Source: Halochromatium glycolicum (GTDB taxonomy: Bacteria > Pseudomonadota > Gammaproteobacteria > Chromatiales > Chromatiaceae). From it: a stretch of 64,000 nt of DNA. The notes under the pieces are model-generated. The model made no database searches and was not told the DNA's origin. It saw only the letters and a program-made list of their open reading frames with translations. Positions 45,458 to 53,346 of the stretch are shown one piece after another. The first letter of the stretch is position 1, and every line of letters begins with the position of its first letter. The stretch covers positions 1 to 64,000 of the forward strand of contig NZ_NRSJ01000003.1 in NCBI RefSeq assembly GCF_016584085.1. Reading direction: 5' to 3'. A program made the position numbers and the translations under genes.

Positions 45458-45697
45458 CAGGCGATTTCTGTCAAAGCTCATACCGCCTTGCTGGTCTTTT
45501 CGCTCGCCTTCTTCGTCGCGCCGCCGGTCACATAGCCCGGCTATGCTCCCGGCGCCGCTTCCGGAAGGCAAACCCGGAAGGAAAACCCGGAAAGCAAGCC
45601 CGGAAGGCAAACCCGGAAGGCAAACCCGGAAGGCAAACCCGGAAGGCAAACGAGGATACTACGCAATTCGGTCTGAGCCTCTCCGATCATCGCCTAA
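45458..45697 (+). repeat. Palindromic element, copy D, with internal 13-bp expansion
   Basis: Same family as copies A-C, starting CAGGCGATTTCTGTCAAAGC and ending ATCATCGCCTAAG. It is longer because seven 13-bp units (CCGGAAGGCAAAC, 45561-45651, two of them variant) occupy the place where the other copies have a single GAAGGCAAAC. On the minus strand the end reads TCTTAGGCGAT, and the TAG stop of maf is formed there. It lies between maf and rng. Confidence 0.93.
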
Positions 45698-46521
45698 GAT
45701 CGAAGCACCTCGATCCCTTGTTCGCGCAATAGGGCCGCGGTTTCGTACAGCGGCAGCCCGACCACGTTGCTGTAACTGCCATGCAGGGACTCAACGAACA
45801 TGGCCCCGAGCCCCTGTATCGCATAGGCGCCGGCCTTGTCGCGCGGTTCGCCACTCTCCCAGTACGACAACGCCTCACTGGGTTCGATCTTACGCATCCG
45901 CACCGCGGTTCGGCTGAGGCACTGGCGTTGAGACGGCGCTCTGGCGCCCTCGGGGCCGACGGCAAGGACGGTGACTGCGGTCAGTACCTCATGCGTGCGA
46001 TCGGATAATAAGGCTAGCATCGACAGCGCTGTTTCGGCATCGGCCGGTTTGCCGAGGGGGCGGCCATCGATGACGACCGCGGTGTCGGCGGCCAGCAGCG
46101 GCCCCGTCGGGGCCTCGGGCAACCTCGCCCAGCCCGCCTGGGCCTTGGCTGCGGCAATGCGGGTCACGTAGGCATCAGGCGGTTCATCCGGCTCGGGCGT
46201 CTCATCGATTTCGGCAATGATCACAACGGGGCTGAGGCCGAGCTGCTCGAGCAGCTGCAATCGCCGCGGTGATTGCGATGCGAGATAGAGCTGCAGCGGT
46301 TCTGGGTGCCGCGGGCGTGACTGCAGAGGGGACGATTGCATCGGGGACGATTGCGCCGGGGAGGATTGCGCCGGGGAGGATTGCGCCGGGGAGGATTGCG
46401 CCGGTGAGGATTGCGCTGGGGAGGATTGCGAAGGGCTGGGCTCCACTGCAGCGACCTGCATTGAAGCCATGTCCTGGGCTGGGTCCGTATCGTTTGACAC
46501 AGAGGATCGATTCGAGCTCAT
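45694..46521 (-). CDS. maf: Maf/YhdE nucleoside triphosphate pyrophosphatase with repeat-rich N-terminal tail
   Basis: Residues about 75-275 are a complete Maf domain: [61 protein letters not shown], and a [35 protein letters not shown] terminus. Maf proteins hydrolyse dTTP, UTP or modified nucleotides. The first 74 residues are unusual: a run of seven PAQSS-type pentapeptides (46331-46435). The true start could be nearer the domain, but the ATG overlaps rlmH's stop by 4 bp, supporting the long form. The stop codon lies at the inverted-repeat end of palindromic copy D. Confidence 0.85.
   Translation of the reverse strand: MSSNRSSVSNDTDPAQDMASMQVAAVEPSPSQSSPAQSSPAQSSPAQSSPAQSSPAQSSPMQSSPLQSRPRHPEPLQLYLASQSPRRLQLLEQLGLSPVVIIAEIDETPEPDEPPDAYVTRIAAAKAQAGWARLPEAPTGPLLAADTAVVIDGRPLGKPADAETALSMLALLSDRTHEVLTAVTVLAVGPEGARAPSQRQCLSRTAVRMRKIEPSEALSYWESGEPRDKAGAYAIQGLGAMFVESLHGSYSNVVGLPLYETAALLREQGIEVLRS
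46331..46435. repeat. 15-bp tandem repeat inside maf
   Basis: Seven copies of GAGGATTGCGCCGGG with a few single-base changes. On the minus strand each encodes a serine/proline/alanine pentapeptide of the N-terminal tail. Frame is preserved. Confidence 0.96.
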
Positions 46522-47018
46522 TGCGCTCCTCGGTGGTAGGGGTGGCCTTGGAGGATCGTCCAGGCACGATAGAGCTGCTCAGCGAGGACGACGCGCACGA
46601 GTCCATGCGGGAGTGTCAGCTCGGAGAGCGACCAGCGCCGCTCCGCGCGCGCGAGGCAGCGCTCATCGAGGCCCTCGGCACCTCCAACCAGCAGGGCGAT
46701 ATCGCGGCCGCTGGCGAGCCAATCCTCGAGCTCGGATGCGAGTGCCTCGGTGGACCAGCTGCGGCCGCGGACATCGAGTGCGATCACCAGCGCGGTCGGC
46801 GGCGTCGCCTTCAAGAGTCGCTGGCCCTCGATCTCCAGTATCCGCTCGCGCTGCGCTCTAGAGGGCTGCCCGCCTTGTCCGTGCTTGCCGCGAACGGCAG
46901 GCTCGATCTCGACCAGCGATAGGGTGCAGCTCGGTGGCAGCCGCTTGGCGTACTCGCTGAAACCCGCGTCGACCCAGGCCGGCATTCGCCGTCCGACGCT
47001 CAGGATTTGGATACGCAT
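46518..47018 (-). CDS. rlmH: 23S rRNA (pseudouridine1915-N3)-methyltransferase RlmH
   Basis: A 166-residue SPOUT (trefoil-knot) methyltransferase: [31 protein letters not shown], the [19 protein letters not shown] strand-loop, [14 protein letters not shown] and [36 protein letters not shown], the knot that binds SAM. It is slightly longer than the usual 155 residues because of a Gly/Gln-rich insert ([16 protein letters not shown]). It overlaps maf by 4 bp. The rsfS-nadD partners often found upstream are absent. Confidence 0.95.
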   Translation of the reverse strand: MRIQILSVGRRMPAWVDAGFSEYAKRLPPSCTLSLVEIEPAVRGKHGQGGQPSRAQRERILEIEGQRLLKATPPTALVIALDVRGRSWSTEALASELEDWLASGRDIALLVGGAEGLDERCLARAERRWSLSELTLPHGLVRVVLAEQLYRAWTILQGHPYHRGAQ

Positions 47019-47104
47019 CGCAGATCAAGCCCAAGCGGCGGTGCTACGGTTCGGAGAATCGAAATCGAAATCAAGACTTGTGAAACCTTGTCAAGTAAGC
47101 GAGG

Positions 47105-47128
47105 ATTGTCCTTGTTTTACATGACAAT
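47105..47128. promoter_or_regulatory. Possible operator dyad upstream of mltD
   Basis: GATTGTC and GACAATC are perfect 7-bp inverted repeats 12 bp apart, in the 134-bp gap between divergent rlmH and mltD. It is unclear which gene it would control, and no regulator is evident. Confidence 0.3.
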
Positions 47129-47152
47129 CGCTGGAGGATGCATTGCAGGATC

Positions 47153-48709
47153 ATGACTAGGCTGCCGACACCCCGCCCCTGCTCCGCGCACCGCCTGTGG
47201 TACCTGCGTGGTCCGTTGTCCGCGCATCTCCTTCTCTTCCTCATGCTGCTCATCGTGACCCTGCTCACCGGCTGTGCCGGCGGTGGAGGCTTGCGCGGTG
47301 ACGGCCTCAAGTCGATGGACTACAGCGCCTCCGACACCTTCCCGGTGCCGGACCCGATTCAGCCCAATGTCGACTTCTGGCGCAAGGTCTATGGCGTTTG
47401 GAGCCGCTCCGAGGTGGCGTTCCACGATGACGAGCATCTGGGTGTCGTCTATGAGGTCGCAGAGCTGCCCGGCGCCACGCGCGAAGGCTATACCAATGCG
47501 CAGCGGAATTGGGTGAGAGCGCGCAAGGCGATGTATCGGGATCAACTGCGCGCGCTCGAGTCCAAGGTGCGGCGCGATGCACCGCTCAGCAGCACGGATA
47601 AGGCACTGCTCGCCAAGCTCGAGCGTGGCGCGGGCCGCGATGCGGTCTATGGCGCCGCCGACCGTGTGCGCAGTCAGCGCGGTGTGCGCGAGCGCTTCCG
47701 GCGCGGGCTCGAGATCAGCGGTCGTTATGACGAGCATTTCCGCAAGACGATGCGGGCTCGGGGTGTGCCCGAGGACCTCGCCTATCTCCCGCATGTCGAA
47801 TCCTCGTTCCAGACCCACGCGCGCTCGAGCGTCGGGGCCGCGGGCATCTGGCAGTTCATGCCGGCGACTGGCCGTGACTATGGCATGCGCGTCGATCGTG
47901 TGATCGATGAGCGCCTCGATCCGATTACCTGTGCCGACGGGGCGGCCCGTTATCTGTCGGCGGCCCATCGCCTGCTCGGTAGCTGGCCGCTGGCGATCAC
48001 CTCTTACAACCACGGCAAGGGCGGGATGGCCAATGCCAAGGCCCAGCATGGCAGCGACATCGGCAAGATCGTCAAACACTACAAGGGTCGAGCGTTCGGA
48101 TTCGCGTCCCGAAATTTCTATGCCTCGTTCGTTGCCGCCCGGGAGGTCGCCGAGCATCCGAAGCGCTATTTCCCGGAGGGGATTCGCTACGAGGAGCCCT
48201 GGTCCTCCGAACGCATCGTGCTGCGCAGCGCGATGCCGGCTGAGCATGTCGCGCAACATTACGGCATCCCAACGGCCCGTCTCGGCAGGCTCAATCTACA
48301 CTGGCGCGAGCCCGCACTGAATGGCCGTTCCCGGTTGCCGGGTGGCACCACGGTCTGGCTTCCGAAGGGCAGCCTCGCGCGGGTCGCCAGTCTGCCTCCG
48401 GCCTACGACGATCGCATCCGTGTCGCGTCGACGGCGACGCTCAGCACAGGCTCTGGCTCCAATCCTGGCAGAGCCGCCGCCGAACGCCGCCAGGCGAGCC
48501 GTTCGTCCGTCGCGAGCGCGGCAAGCCCCGCGGTTGCGAAGCCTGCAGCGAAACGGGCGCCCAAGTACCACGTCGTGAAGCCCGACGAAACCCTGTATCG
48601 GGTCGCGGTCAGCAACGGCATCTCGGTTGAGAAGCTTCGGCAGCTCAATCGGTTGGGGCCGAACGAGAACACGATCCGGGTCGGTCAGAGGCTTCGGGTG
48701 AGCGGCTGA
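47153..48709 (+). CDS. mltD: Membrane-bound lytic transglycosylase MltD-like lipoprotein
   Basis: A 518-residue lipoprotein (signal LLLFLMLLIVTLLTGC, lipobox LLTGC). The SLT-type domain has the catalytic glutamate in YLPHVESSFQTHARSSVGAAGIWQFMPATGRDYGM and the YLSAAHRLLGSWPLAITSYNHGKGGM region. A linker of Ser/Ala/Lys follows, then one LysM domain (KYHVVKPDETLYRVAVSNGISVEKLRQLNRLG to VGQRLRVSG). It cleaves glycan strands to 1,6-anhydro ends; the products are substrates for AmpG (21916-23502). E. coli MltD carries two LysM repeats; here one full copy is seen. Confidence 0.9.
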   Translation: MTRLPTPRPCSAHRLWYLRGPLSAHLLLFLMLLIVTLLTGCAGGGGLRGDGLKSMDYSASDTFPVPDPIQPNVDFWRKVYGVWSRSEVAFHDDEHLGVVYEVAELPGATREGYTNAQRNWVRARKAMYRDQLRALESKVRRDAPLSSTDKALLAKLERGAGRDAVYGAADRVRSQRGVRERFRRGLEISGRYDEHFRKTMRARGVPEDLAYLPHVESSFQTHARSSVGAAGIWQFMPATGRDYGMRVDRVIDERLDPITCADGAARYLSAAHRLLGSWPLAITSYNHGKGGMANAKAQHGSDIGKIVKHYKGRAFGFASRNFYASFVAAREVAEHPKRYFPEGIRYEEPWSSERIVLRSAMPAEHVAQHYGIPTARLGRLNLHWREPALNGRSRLPGGTTVWLPKGSLARVASLPPAYDDRIRVASTATLSTGSGSNPGRAAAERRQASRSSVASAASPAVAKPAAKRAPKYHVVKPDETLYRVAVSNGISVEKLRQLNRLGPNENTIRVGQRLRVSG

Positions 48710-48779
48710 CGGAACGGGCGGTCCCGGAAACGACGGTCGGCCGGTGCGCAGTCCGGGCACGGGCTTGTCACTGACGACC

Positions 48780-50993
48780 TCATGCGCTTGCGGGGCCTGA
48801 GCTGGGCCCTGAACCGGGCCTTGAGCTGGGCCCTGAGCTGGGTCTTGAGCTGGGTCTTGAGCTGGGCCGGAATCGGCGCACCTGCCGACAGAAGTCGCGG
48901 TGAGTCGAGGGTTTGGTTGTCGGCCGGTAGCGCAGTCGCAGGTACTGCTCGACGATGGCCGCGGCCGATTGCTCCAGATCGGGCCTCGCCTGCTGTATCC
49001 GCTCGAGGTAATGGAACGGACCCTCGTTGCGCTCCGGAGGGAGCCCGATGCGGGCGAGGCGGCGGCCGAATTGCTGCCAGCAGCGCTGGACCGGGTCGCG
49101 CGGTCGGGGCTGGCGCGCCAGCACGAGGACCCAGGTGAGCATCACGGCCGACCCGGCGATCGTCATCAAGATCGCCAGGCCGTACTCGCGCAGCGCCTCG
49201 AGACCGAGCCGATCCAGCAACCGCAGCTGATCGCGGCTCGAGAACCCGAGCACCCAATTCTTCCAGCCGGAATCGAGCGCATCGGCCAGGAAGCGGGCGC
49301 CGCGGAGCAATTGGCCCAGTGCGCTCGTCTCCTCGATGCGGAAGCGCGCCGGCGCCGTGCGTCCGAGGGTGTCGAACCGCAGTTCGCGCTCGATGCGCTC
49401 GGCGGCAATGGCCGCGGTCGGGTCCACCCGCACCCAGCCTTGGCCGTCGAGCCAGACCTCGGCCCAGGCATGGGCGTCGGATTGCCTGACCAGGTAGTCG
49501 CCGCTCAGCGGGTTGTATTCGGCACCGAGATAACCGAGCACGATCCGCGCAGGGACCCCAGCCAGCCGCATCAGCAGCGTGAAGCTCGAGGCGTAATGCT
49601 CGCAGAAGCCGGCCCGGGTCTCGAACAGGAACGCATCGGTGGGGTTGTCGCCGAGCGTTGGCGGCAGCAGCGTATAGCGGAACGGCGCCCGATTGAAGAA
49701 GCCCAGCGCCTGTTCCACGACCTCGGCAGCCGAGCCGGACTGCTCCCGCCAGCCGCCGACCAGCGCGCGCATGCGCTCGGTGACATTGGACGGCAGCTGA
49801 AGAGCGGCCCGCTCGTCCATTGCGGAGAGCCCGCTCATCCGATAGTCGACGACCGAGCTCGCCCGATACAGCCGCAGATCGGTCACCGGCTTCGACGCGA
49901 GTAGCTGGAAGTCGGCGGTCAGGCGGGCACCATCCGGCAGCTGGGTCGGCAGCTCGAGGGCGAACAGCCAGTGCTGATCGGTTGGCTCGAGCAGCACGCT
50001 ATAGCGGATCGGCTCGCTGATGAGCGTCCGGGTCGGCATCCGGTCGGCCGCAGACGCGGCGTCTGTTTGTTGCTCGGGACGCGGCACCCAGCGCTGGCCG
50101 TTCGTGCGCCAGAGTACCGGTCCGCGCCAGTACATCGCGTCGGGGGGCAGAGCCGGCGGTGAATCGAAACGTACCCGGAACGCATCCTCACCCGAGACGA
50201 TCAGCTCGCTGATCGAGCCCGGCTCGAGCGAATCCGTGAGTCCGGTCACGCCGCGCTCATCGTCGAGCTGAAGATCCCACAGCGGTGCGTCGAGCCGCGG
50301 AAAGAGCACAAACAGCACCAGCGCCAGCGGCATGGCCTGTGCTGTCAGGATCAGTGCTCTGTGACCCGCAGCGCGCCAATCGGCGAGTCGGTGTTCCGGC
50401 CGCCCCGCGACGCTGAGATCGGCCAGCAATGCGACCGCGCCGATCAGCATCAGCACCATCCAGGCCGCAAGCCAGGGGGATTCGCCGAACAGGAACTGGA
50501 TCACGAGCAGAAAACCAAAGGTGACCATCAGCACCCGGAGGTCACGGACCGTGCGGCTCTCGAGCCGCTTCAACGCGATCATCACCAGCAGCAGCGCGCT
50601 GCCGGCGTTCTGGCCGACGAGCGAGTGGTAGGCATCGAGCACGAGCAGACCGCCGAGCAGGGTCAGGGCGAGCAGTAGCCACCGGTTCGGCTGCAGACGC
50701 GGCCAACGGACTATCGCGGCGCTGATTCCGAGCAACGCGAGCACGAACAGCCCGACCTGCAGGCGCAGCGCGAGCAACAGTGGTAAGGCGCCGAGCCCGA
50801 GCAGTGCCGTCGCGGCGCTGAGCTGCCAGGCATCCGGGCGACGACTGCGGTAGCGGTCACCGCCGGTACTCGGTGGTTCGGCGACTCGATCCGCCCGGTT
50901 CTGCTGGGCTGCCTCGTGGGAGCGGGACCAAAGCCGATACGAGCGTCCCTGCGGCCGATCTCGGCGCTGGCTGATCCGGCGTTGTGCAGCCAC
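48780..50993 (-). CDS. TgpA-like membrane transglutaminase with repetitive C-terminal tail
   Basis: A 737-residue protein: a basic N-terminal tail, about six membrane helices (residues 55-225), a periplasmic DUF3488 segment, then a transglutaminase core with catalytic cysteine (TRAGFCEHYASSF), histidine (SDAHAWAEVW) and aspartate (WVRVDPT). Another membrane helix and DUF4129-like end follow. The last 30 residues are PSSRPSS/PSSGPSS repeats from six 12-bp units (48796-48867). With the next two genes it forms the familiar MoxR-DUF58-transglutaminase set; the order is MoxR, DUF58, TgpA. The peptide substrate is unknown. Confidence 0.88.
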   Translation of the reverse strand: MAAQRRISQRRDRPQGRSYRLWSRSHEAAQQNRADRVAEPPSTGGDRYRSRRPDAWQLSAATALLGLGALPLLLALRLQVGLFVLALLGISAAIVRWPRLQPNRWLLLALTLLGGLLVLDAYHSLVGQNAGSALLLVMIALKRLESRTVRDLRVLMVTFGFLLVIQFLFGESPWLAAWMVLMLIGAVALLADLSVAGRPEHRLADWRAAGHRALILTAQAMPLALVLFVLFPRLDAPLWDLQLDDERGVTGLTDSLEPGSISELIVSGEDAFRVRFDSPPALPPDAMYWRGPVLWRTNGQRWVPRPEQQTDAASAADRMPTRTLISEPIRYSVLLEPTDQHWLFALELPTQLPDGARLTADFQLLASKPVTDLRLYRASSVVDYRMSGLSAMDERAALQLPSNVTERMRALVGGWREQSGSAAEVVEQALGFFNRAPFRYTLLPPTLGDNPTDAFLFETRAGFCEHYASSFTLLMRLAGVPARIVLGYLGAEYNPLSGDYLVRQSDAHAWAEVWLDGQGWVRVDPTAAIAAERIERELRFDTLGRTAPARFRIEETSALGQLLRGARFLADALDSGWKNWVLGFSSRDQLRLLDRLGLEALREYGLAILMTIAGSAVMLTWVLVLARQPRPRDPVQRCWQQFGRRLARIGLPPERNEGPFHYLERIQQARPDLEQSAAAIVEQYLRLRYRPTTKPSTHRDFCRQVRRFRPSSRPSSRPSSGPSSRPGSGPSSGPASA
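48796..48867. repeat. 12-bp tandem repeat at the transglutaminase C terminus
   Basis: Six imperfect copies of CCTGAGCTGGGC encoding Pro/Ser-rich tetrapeptides in the reverse direction at the very end of the gene. Frame is kept. Confidence 0.93.
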
Positions 50994-51095
50994 TAGCTAT
51001 TGCACCTGATCGCCGGACAGAAGGCGCCACAGGGTTCAGGGCCTGCGCATCGATCTCGTTCGGCGTTCAGCATGATTGCCTGATCTCGAGCCAGC

Positions 51096-52235
51096 TCAGG
51101 CTGCGCGAGGCGCGCTCGGCGCTGAATCGAATTCAGCCGGATAGCGGGCCAGGGCCTCAAGGCACCGACGCTTGTGATGCTCGCCGCGGCCAGCAGGAAT
51201 GACCTCGGTGCCAAGTCGCAGCCCATACCGTAACGGTCGGGCCTCCGCATCCAGTATCTGCCTGGTCAGCACAGAGAGCCGCTGCTCGAGGTTGCCGCGA
51301 TGCTGATGCAGATCGAGCTGCACCTCGGCCGCCGGGTCGCCGGCGAACTCTTTGGTGACCAATCCGCGCTCGCGGGCCAGGACCTTCCAATCGATCTGCC
51401 GCGGCGAGTCGCCGGGGCGGTAGCCGCGTGAGCCGATAAAGTCCTCAGCGCCGCTATCGCGCCAAGCCGCGGCCTCGGCCTTGGCTTCGCTGCGATGATC
51501 CGCTGTGGTGCCGAGCCCGGGCGGAGGCGCTTCCGGCGCCGGTGCAGGATAGACCAGGACCTGCGCCGGGGTCCGGGTCCAGGCCCAGGCACGGAACAGA
51601 CCGAGCGGGTGTCGGGTCTCGATCAGGAGCTCGTCGATCTGTACCGGTCCGCGATGGAACGTCGCAACGCTGACGTCGATCTCGGCGTGAGCGCTGGCGG
51701 GGATCGGACCGCAGCCGCCGCCGCGCAGGCAGACCTCCCCATGGTCGCGGCCGCGCCAATCCCAGAGCTCGACCCGGAAGCGGGCTTGCCGGCCGCAGAA
51801 GACCGGCTCGGCGTCGGCGCAGCGCACCGATAGCCCGAGCAGGTTGTACCAGCAGTGGTGCATGCTCACCAGTGCGATGCCGGCCATCAGGAAGGTCAGG
51901 AACAGACCGAGGTTGTTCTGGTAGTTCAGGGAGCCGAGCAGGGTCGCGAACAACATCGCACCGAACGCGAAACCGGTCGCGGTCGGCAGGATGTAGATCC
52001 GTCGCGCGCCGATCGTCGCGATCCCGTCGTGATCATGGGGGCAGCGACGCATGAGACCGTCGAGCCAGGCCTGCTGTCTCCTGCTGGTCAAGGGTGCGAG
52101 GCGATCCGAAGTGCGACGATCAAAACGGCCGCTCGACTCGCGCAGTCTCTTGATTTCGCCAGCCGCAGGGGACGTTCTGCTCGAAGGTTTGCAGCAGGCG
52201 TCGCTTGTCCGCAGTCGAGTCAGGGCGCGGCTCAA
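51096..52235 (-). CDS. DUF58 (von Willebrand-like) protein
   Basis: A 379-residue protein with two membrane helices (TATGFAFGAMLFATLLGSLNYQNNLGLFLTFLMAGIALVSM), a beta-sandwich, and the family's signature GSRGYRPGDSPRQIDWKVLARERGLVTKEF. DUF58 proteins accompany MoxR ATPases and are thought to act as their membrane-side partner. The first 60 residues (rich in Arg, Ser and Thr) look atypical for the family, so the real start may be later, near LAPLTSRRQQAWLDGLM; I kept the longest form. It lies between tgpA and moxR, all on the minus strand. Confidence 0.85.
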   Translation of the reverse strand: MSRALTRLRTSDACCKPSSRTSPAAGEIKRLRESSGRFDRRTSDRLAPLTSRRQQAWLDGLMRRCPHDHDGIATIGARRIYILPTATGFAFGAMLFATLLGSLNYQNNLGLFLTFLMAGIALVSMHHCWYNLLGLSVRCADAEPVFCGRQARFRVELWDWRGRDHGEVCLRGGGCGPIPASAHAEIDVSVATFHRGPVQIDELLIETRHPLGLFRAWAWTRTPAQVLVYPAPAPEAPPPGLGTTADHRSEAKAEAAAWRDSGAEDFIGSRGYRPGDSPRQIDWKVLARERGLVTKEFAGDPAAEVQLDLHQHRGNLEQRLSVLTRQILDAEARPLRYGLRLGTEVIPAGRGEHHKRRCLEALARYPAEFDSAPSAPRAA

Positions 52236-52309
52236 AGCGGATCAACAGCAAAGTCTTCGACATCTTGTGCAAGCGCCCCGGGGTAAGCGGTCAACTGCGG
52301 TTTCTAGGG

Positions 52310-53254
52310 TTAAGGGATCGGGACGGCGTCGAGGATCTGGGCCGCGGCGCTCGGATCGGCATGGGGATCGCCGTCGTCACCTTGTCTCAAACGGTGCGCC
52401 ACCACGGCCGGCAACACCTCCTGGATGTCATCGGGGGCGACGAAATCACGCCCATCGACGAGCGCCCAGGCCTTTGCGGCCCTTAGCAGGCCAATGCCGG
52501 CGCGCGGCGAGAGTCCATGGCGGAAACGACTGCTCGCACGCGTATAATCGAGGATTCCCAGGCAGTAATCGATGATCGGCGGCGCGGCATGAACCCCCTC
52601 GAGCCTTGCCTGGGCCTGAACGAGGGTCTCGGCATCCATGAGCGGTTCCATGCCGGCGACCAGCGCGCGTCGATCTTCGCCGGCGAGCAACAGCCGCTCT
52701 TGGTCCTGGCTCGGATAGCCGAGCGCGATCCGCATCAGGAAGCGATCGAGCTGCGACTCCGGTAGCGGAAAGGTGCCCACCTGATGCGCGGGGTTTTGCG
52801 TCGCGATCACGAAGAACGGTTGCGGGAGGCTTCGAGTCTCGCCCTCCGCTGTGACCTGGCGCTCTTCCATTGCCTCGAGCAGTGCGCTCTGGGCCTTCGG
52901 GGTCGCGCGATTGATCTCGTCGGCCAGCACCACTTGGGCGAAGACAGGGCCGGGGTGGAAGCGAAACTGCTCGGCGGAGCGGTCGTAGATGGAGACGCCG
53001 AGCACATCCGCTGGCAGCATATCGCTGGTGAACTGGATGCGCGAATACCGGAGCCCGAGCAGCCGGGCCAGCAGGTGGGCGAGCGTGGTCTTGCCGACGC
53101 CGGGCAGGTCTTCGATCAGCAGATGCCCACCGGCGAGCAGACAGATGAACGCCAGCTTGAGCTCCTGCGTCTTGCCGAGGATGACCGAGCCGGCCGCCTC
53201 GATAAGCGGTCGAAAGGGGTTGAGCGCTGGCGCAGCGCCGACAGGTTTGAGCAT
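52310..53254 (-). CDS. MoxR family AAA+ ATPase
   Basis: A 314-residue AAA+ chaperone-type ATPase. LLIEDLPGVGKTTLAHLLA carries Walker A, VVLADEINRATPKAQSALLEAMEERQVT carries Walker B and the sensor region, and VIATQNPAHQVGTFPLPESQLDRFLMRIALGYP is the MoxR-specific loop. GLSPRAGIGLLRAAKAWALVDGRDFV is sensor II with the C-terminal helical lid. MoxR ATPases usually help a neighbouring VWA/DUF58 protein mature; that partner is the next gene. Confidence 0.93.
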   Translation of the reverse strand: MLKPVGAAPALNPFRPLIEAAGSVILGKTQELKLAFICLLAGGHLLIEDLPGVGKTTLAHLLARLLGLRYSRIQFTSDMLPADVLGVSIYDRSAEQFRFHPGPVFAQVVLADEINRATPKAQSALLEAMEERQVTAEGETRSLPQPFFVIATQNPAHQVGTFPLPESQLDRFLMRIALGYPSQDQERLLLAGEDRRALVAGMEPLMDAETLVQAQARLEGVHAAPPIIDYCLGILDYTRASSRFRHGLSPRAGIGLLRAAKAWALVDGRDFVAPDDIQEVLPAVVAHRLRQGDDGDPHADPSAAAQILDAVPIP

Positions 53255-53346
53255 AGCGATGGGTGAGCGCTCAGGCCGTCAGGGGCGCTTCGAATCTTAG
53301 GCCGTTCGGCAAATGATAGGGGTCTACGCCAAGAGGAATCGGGATC

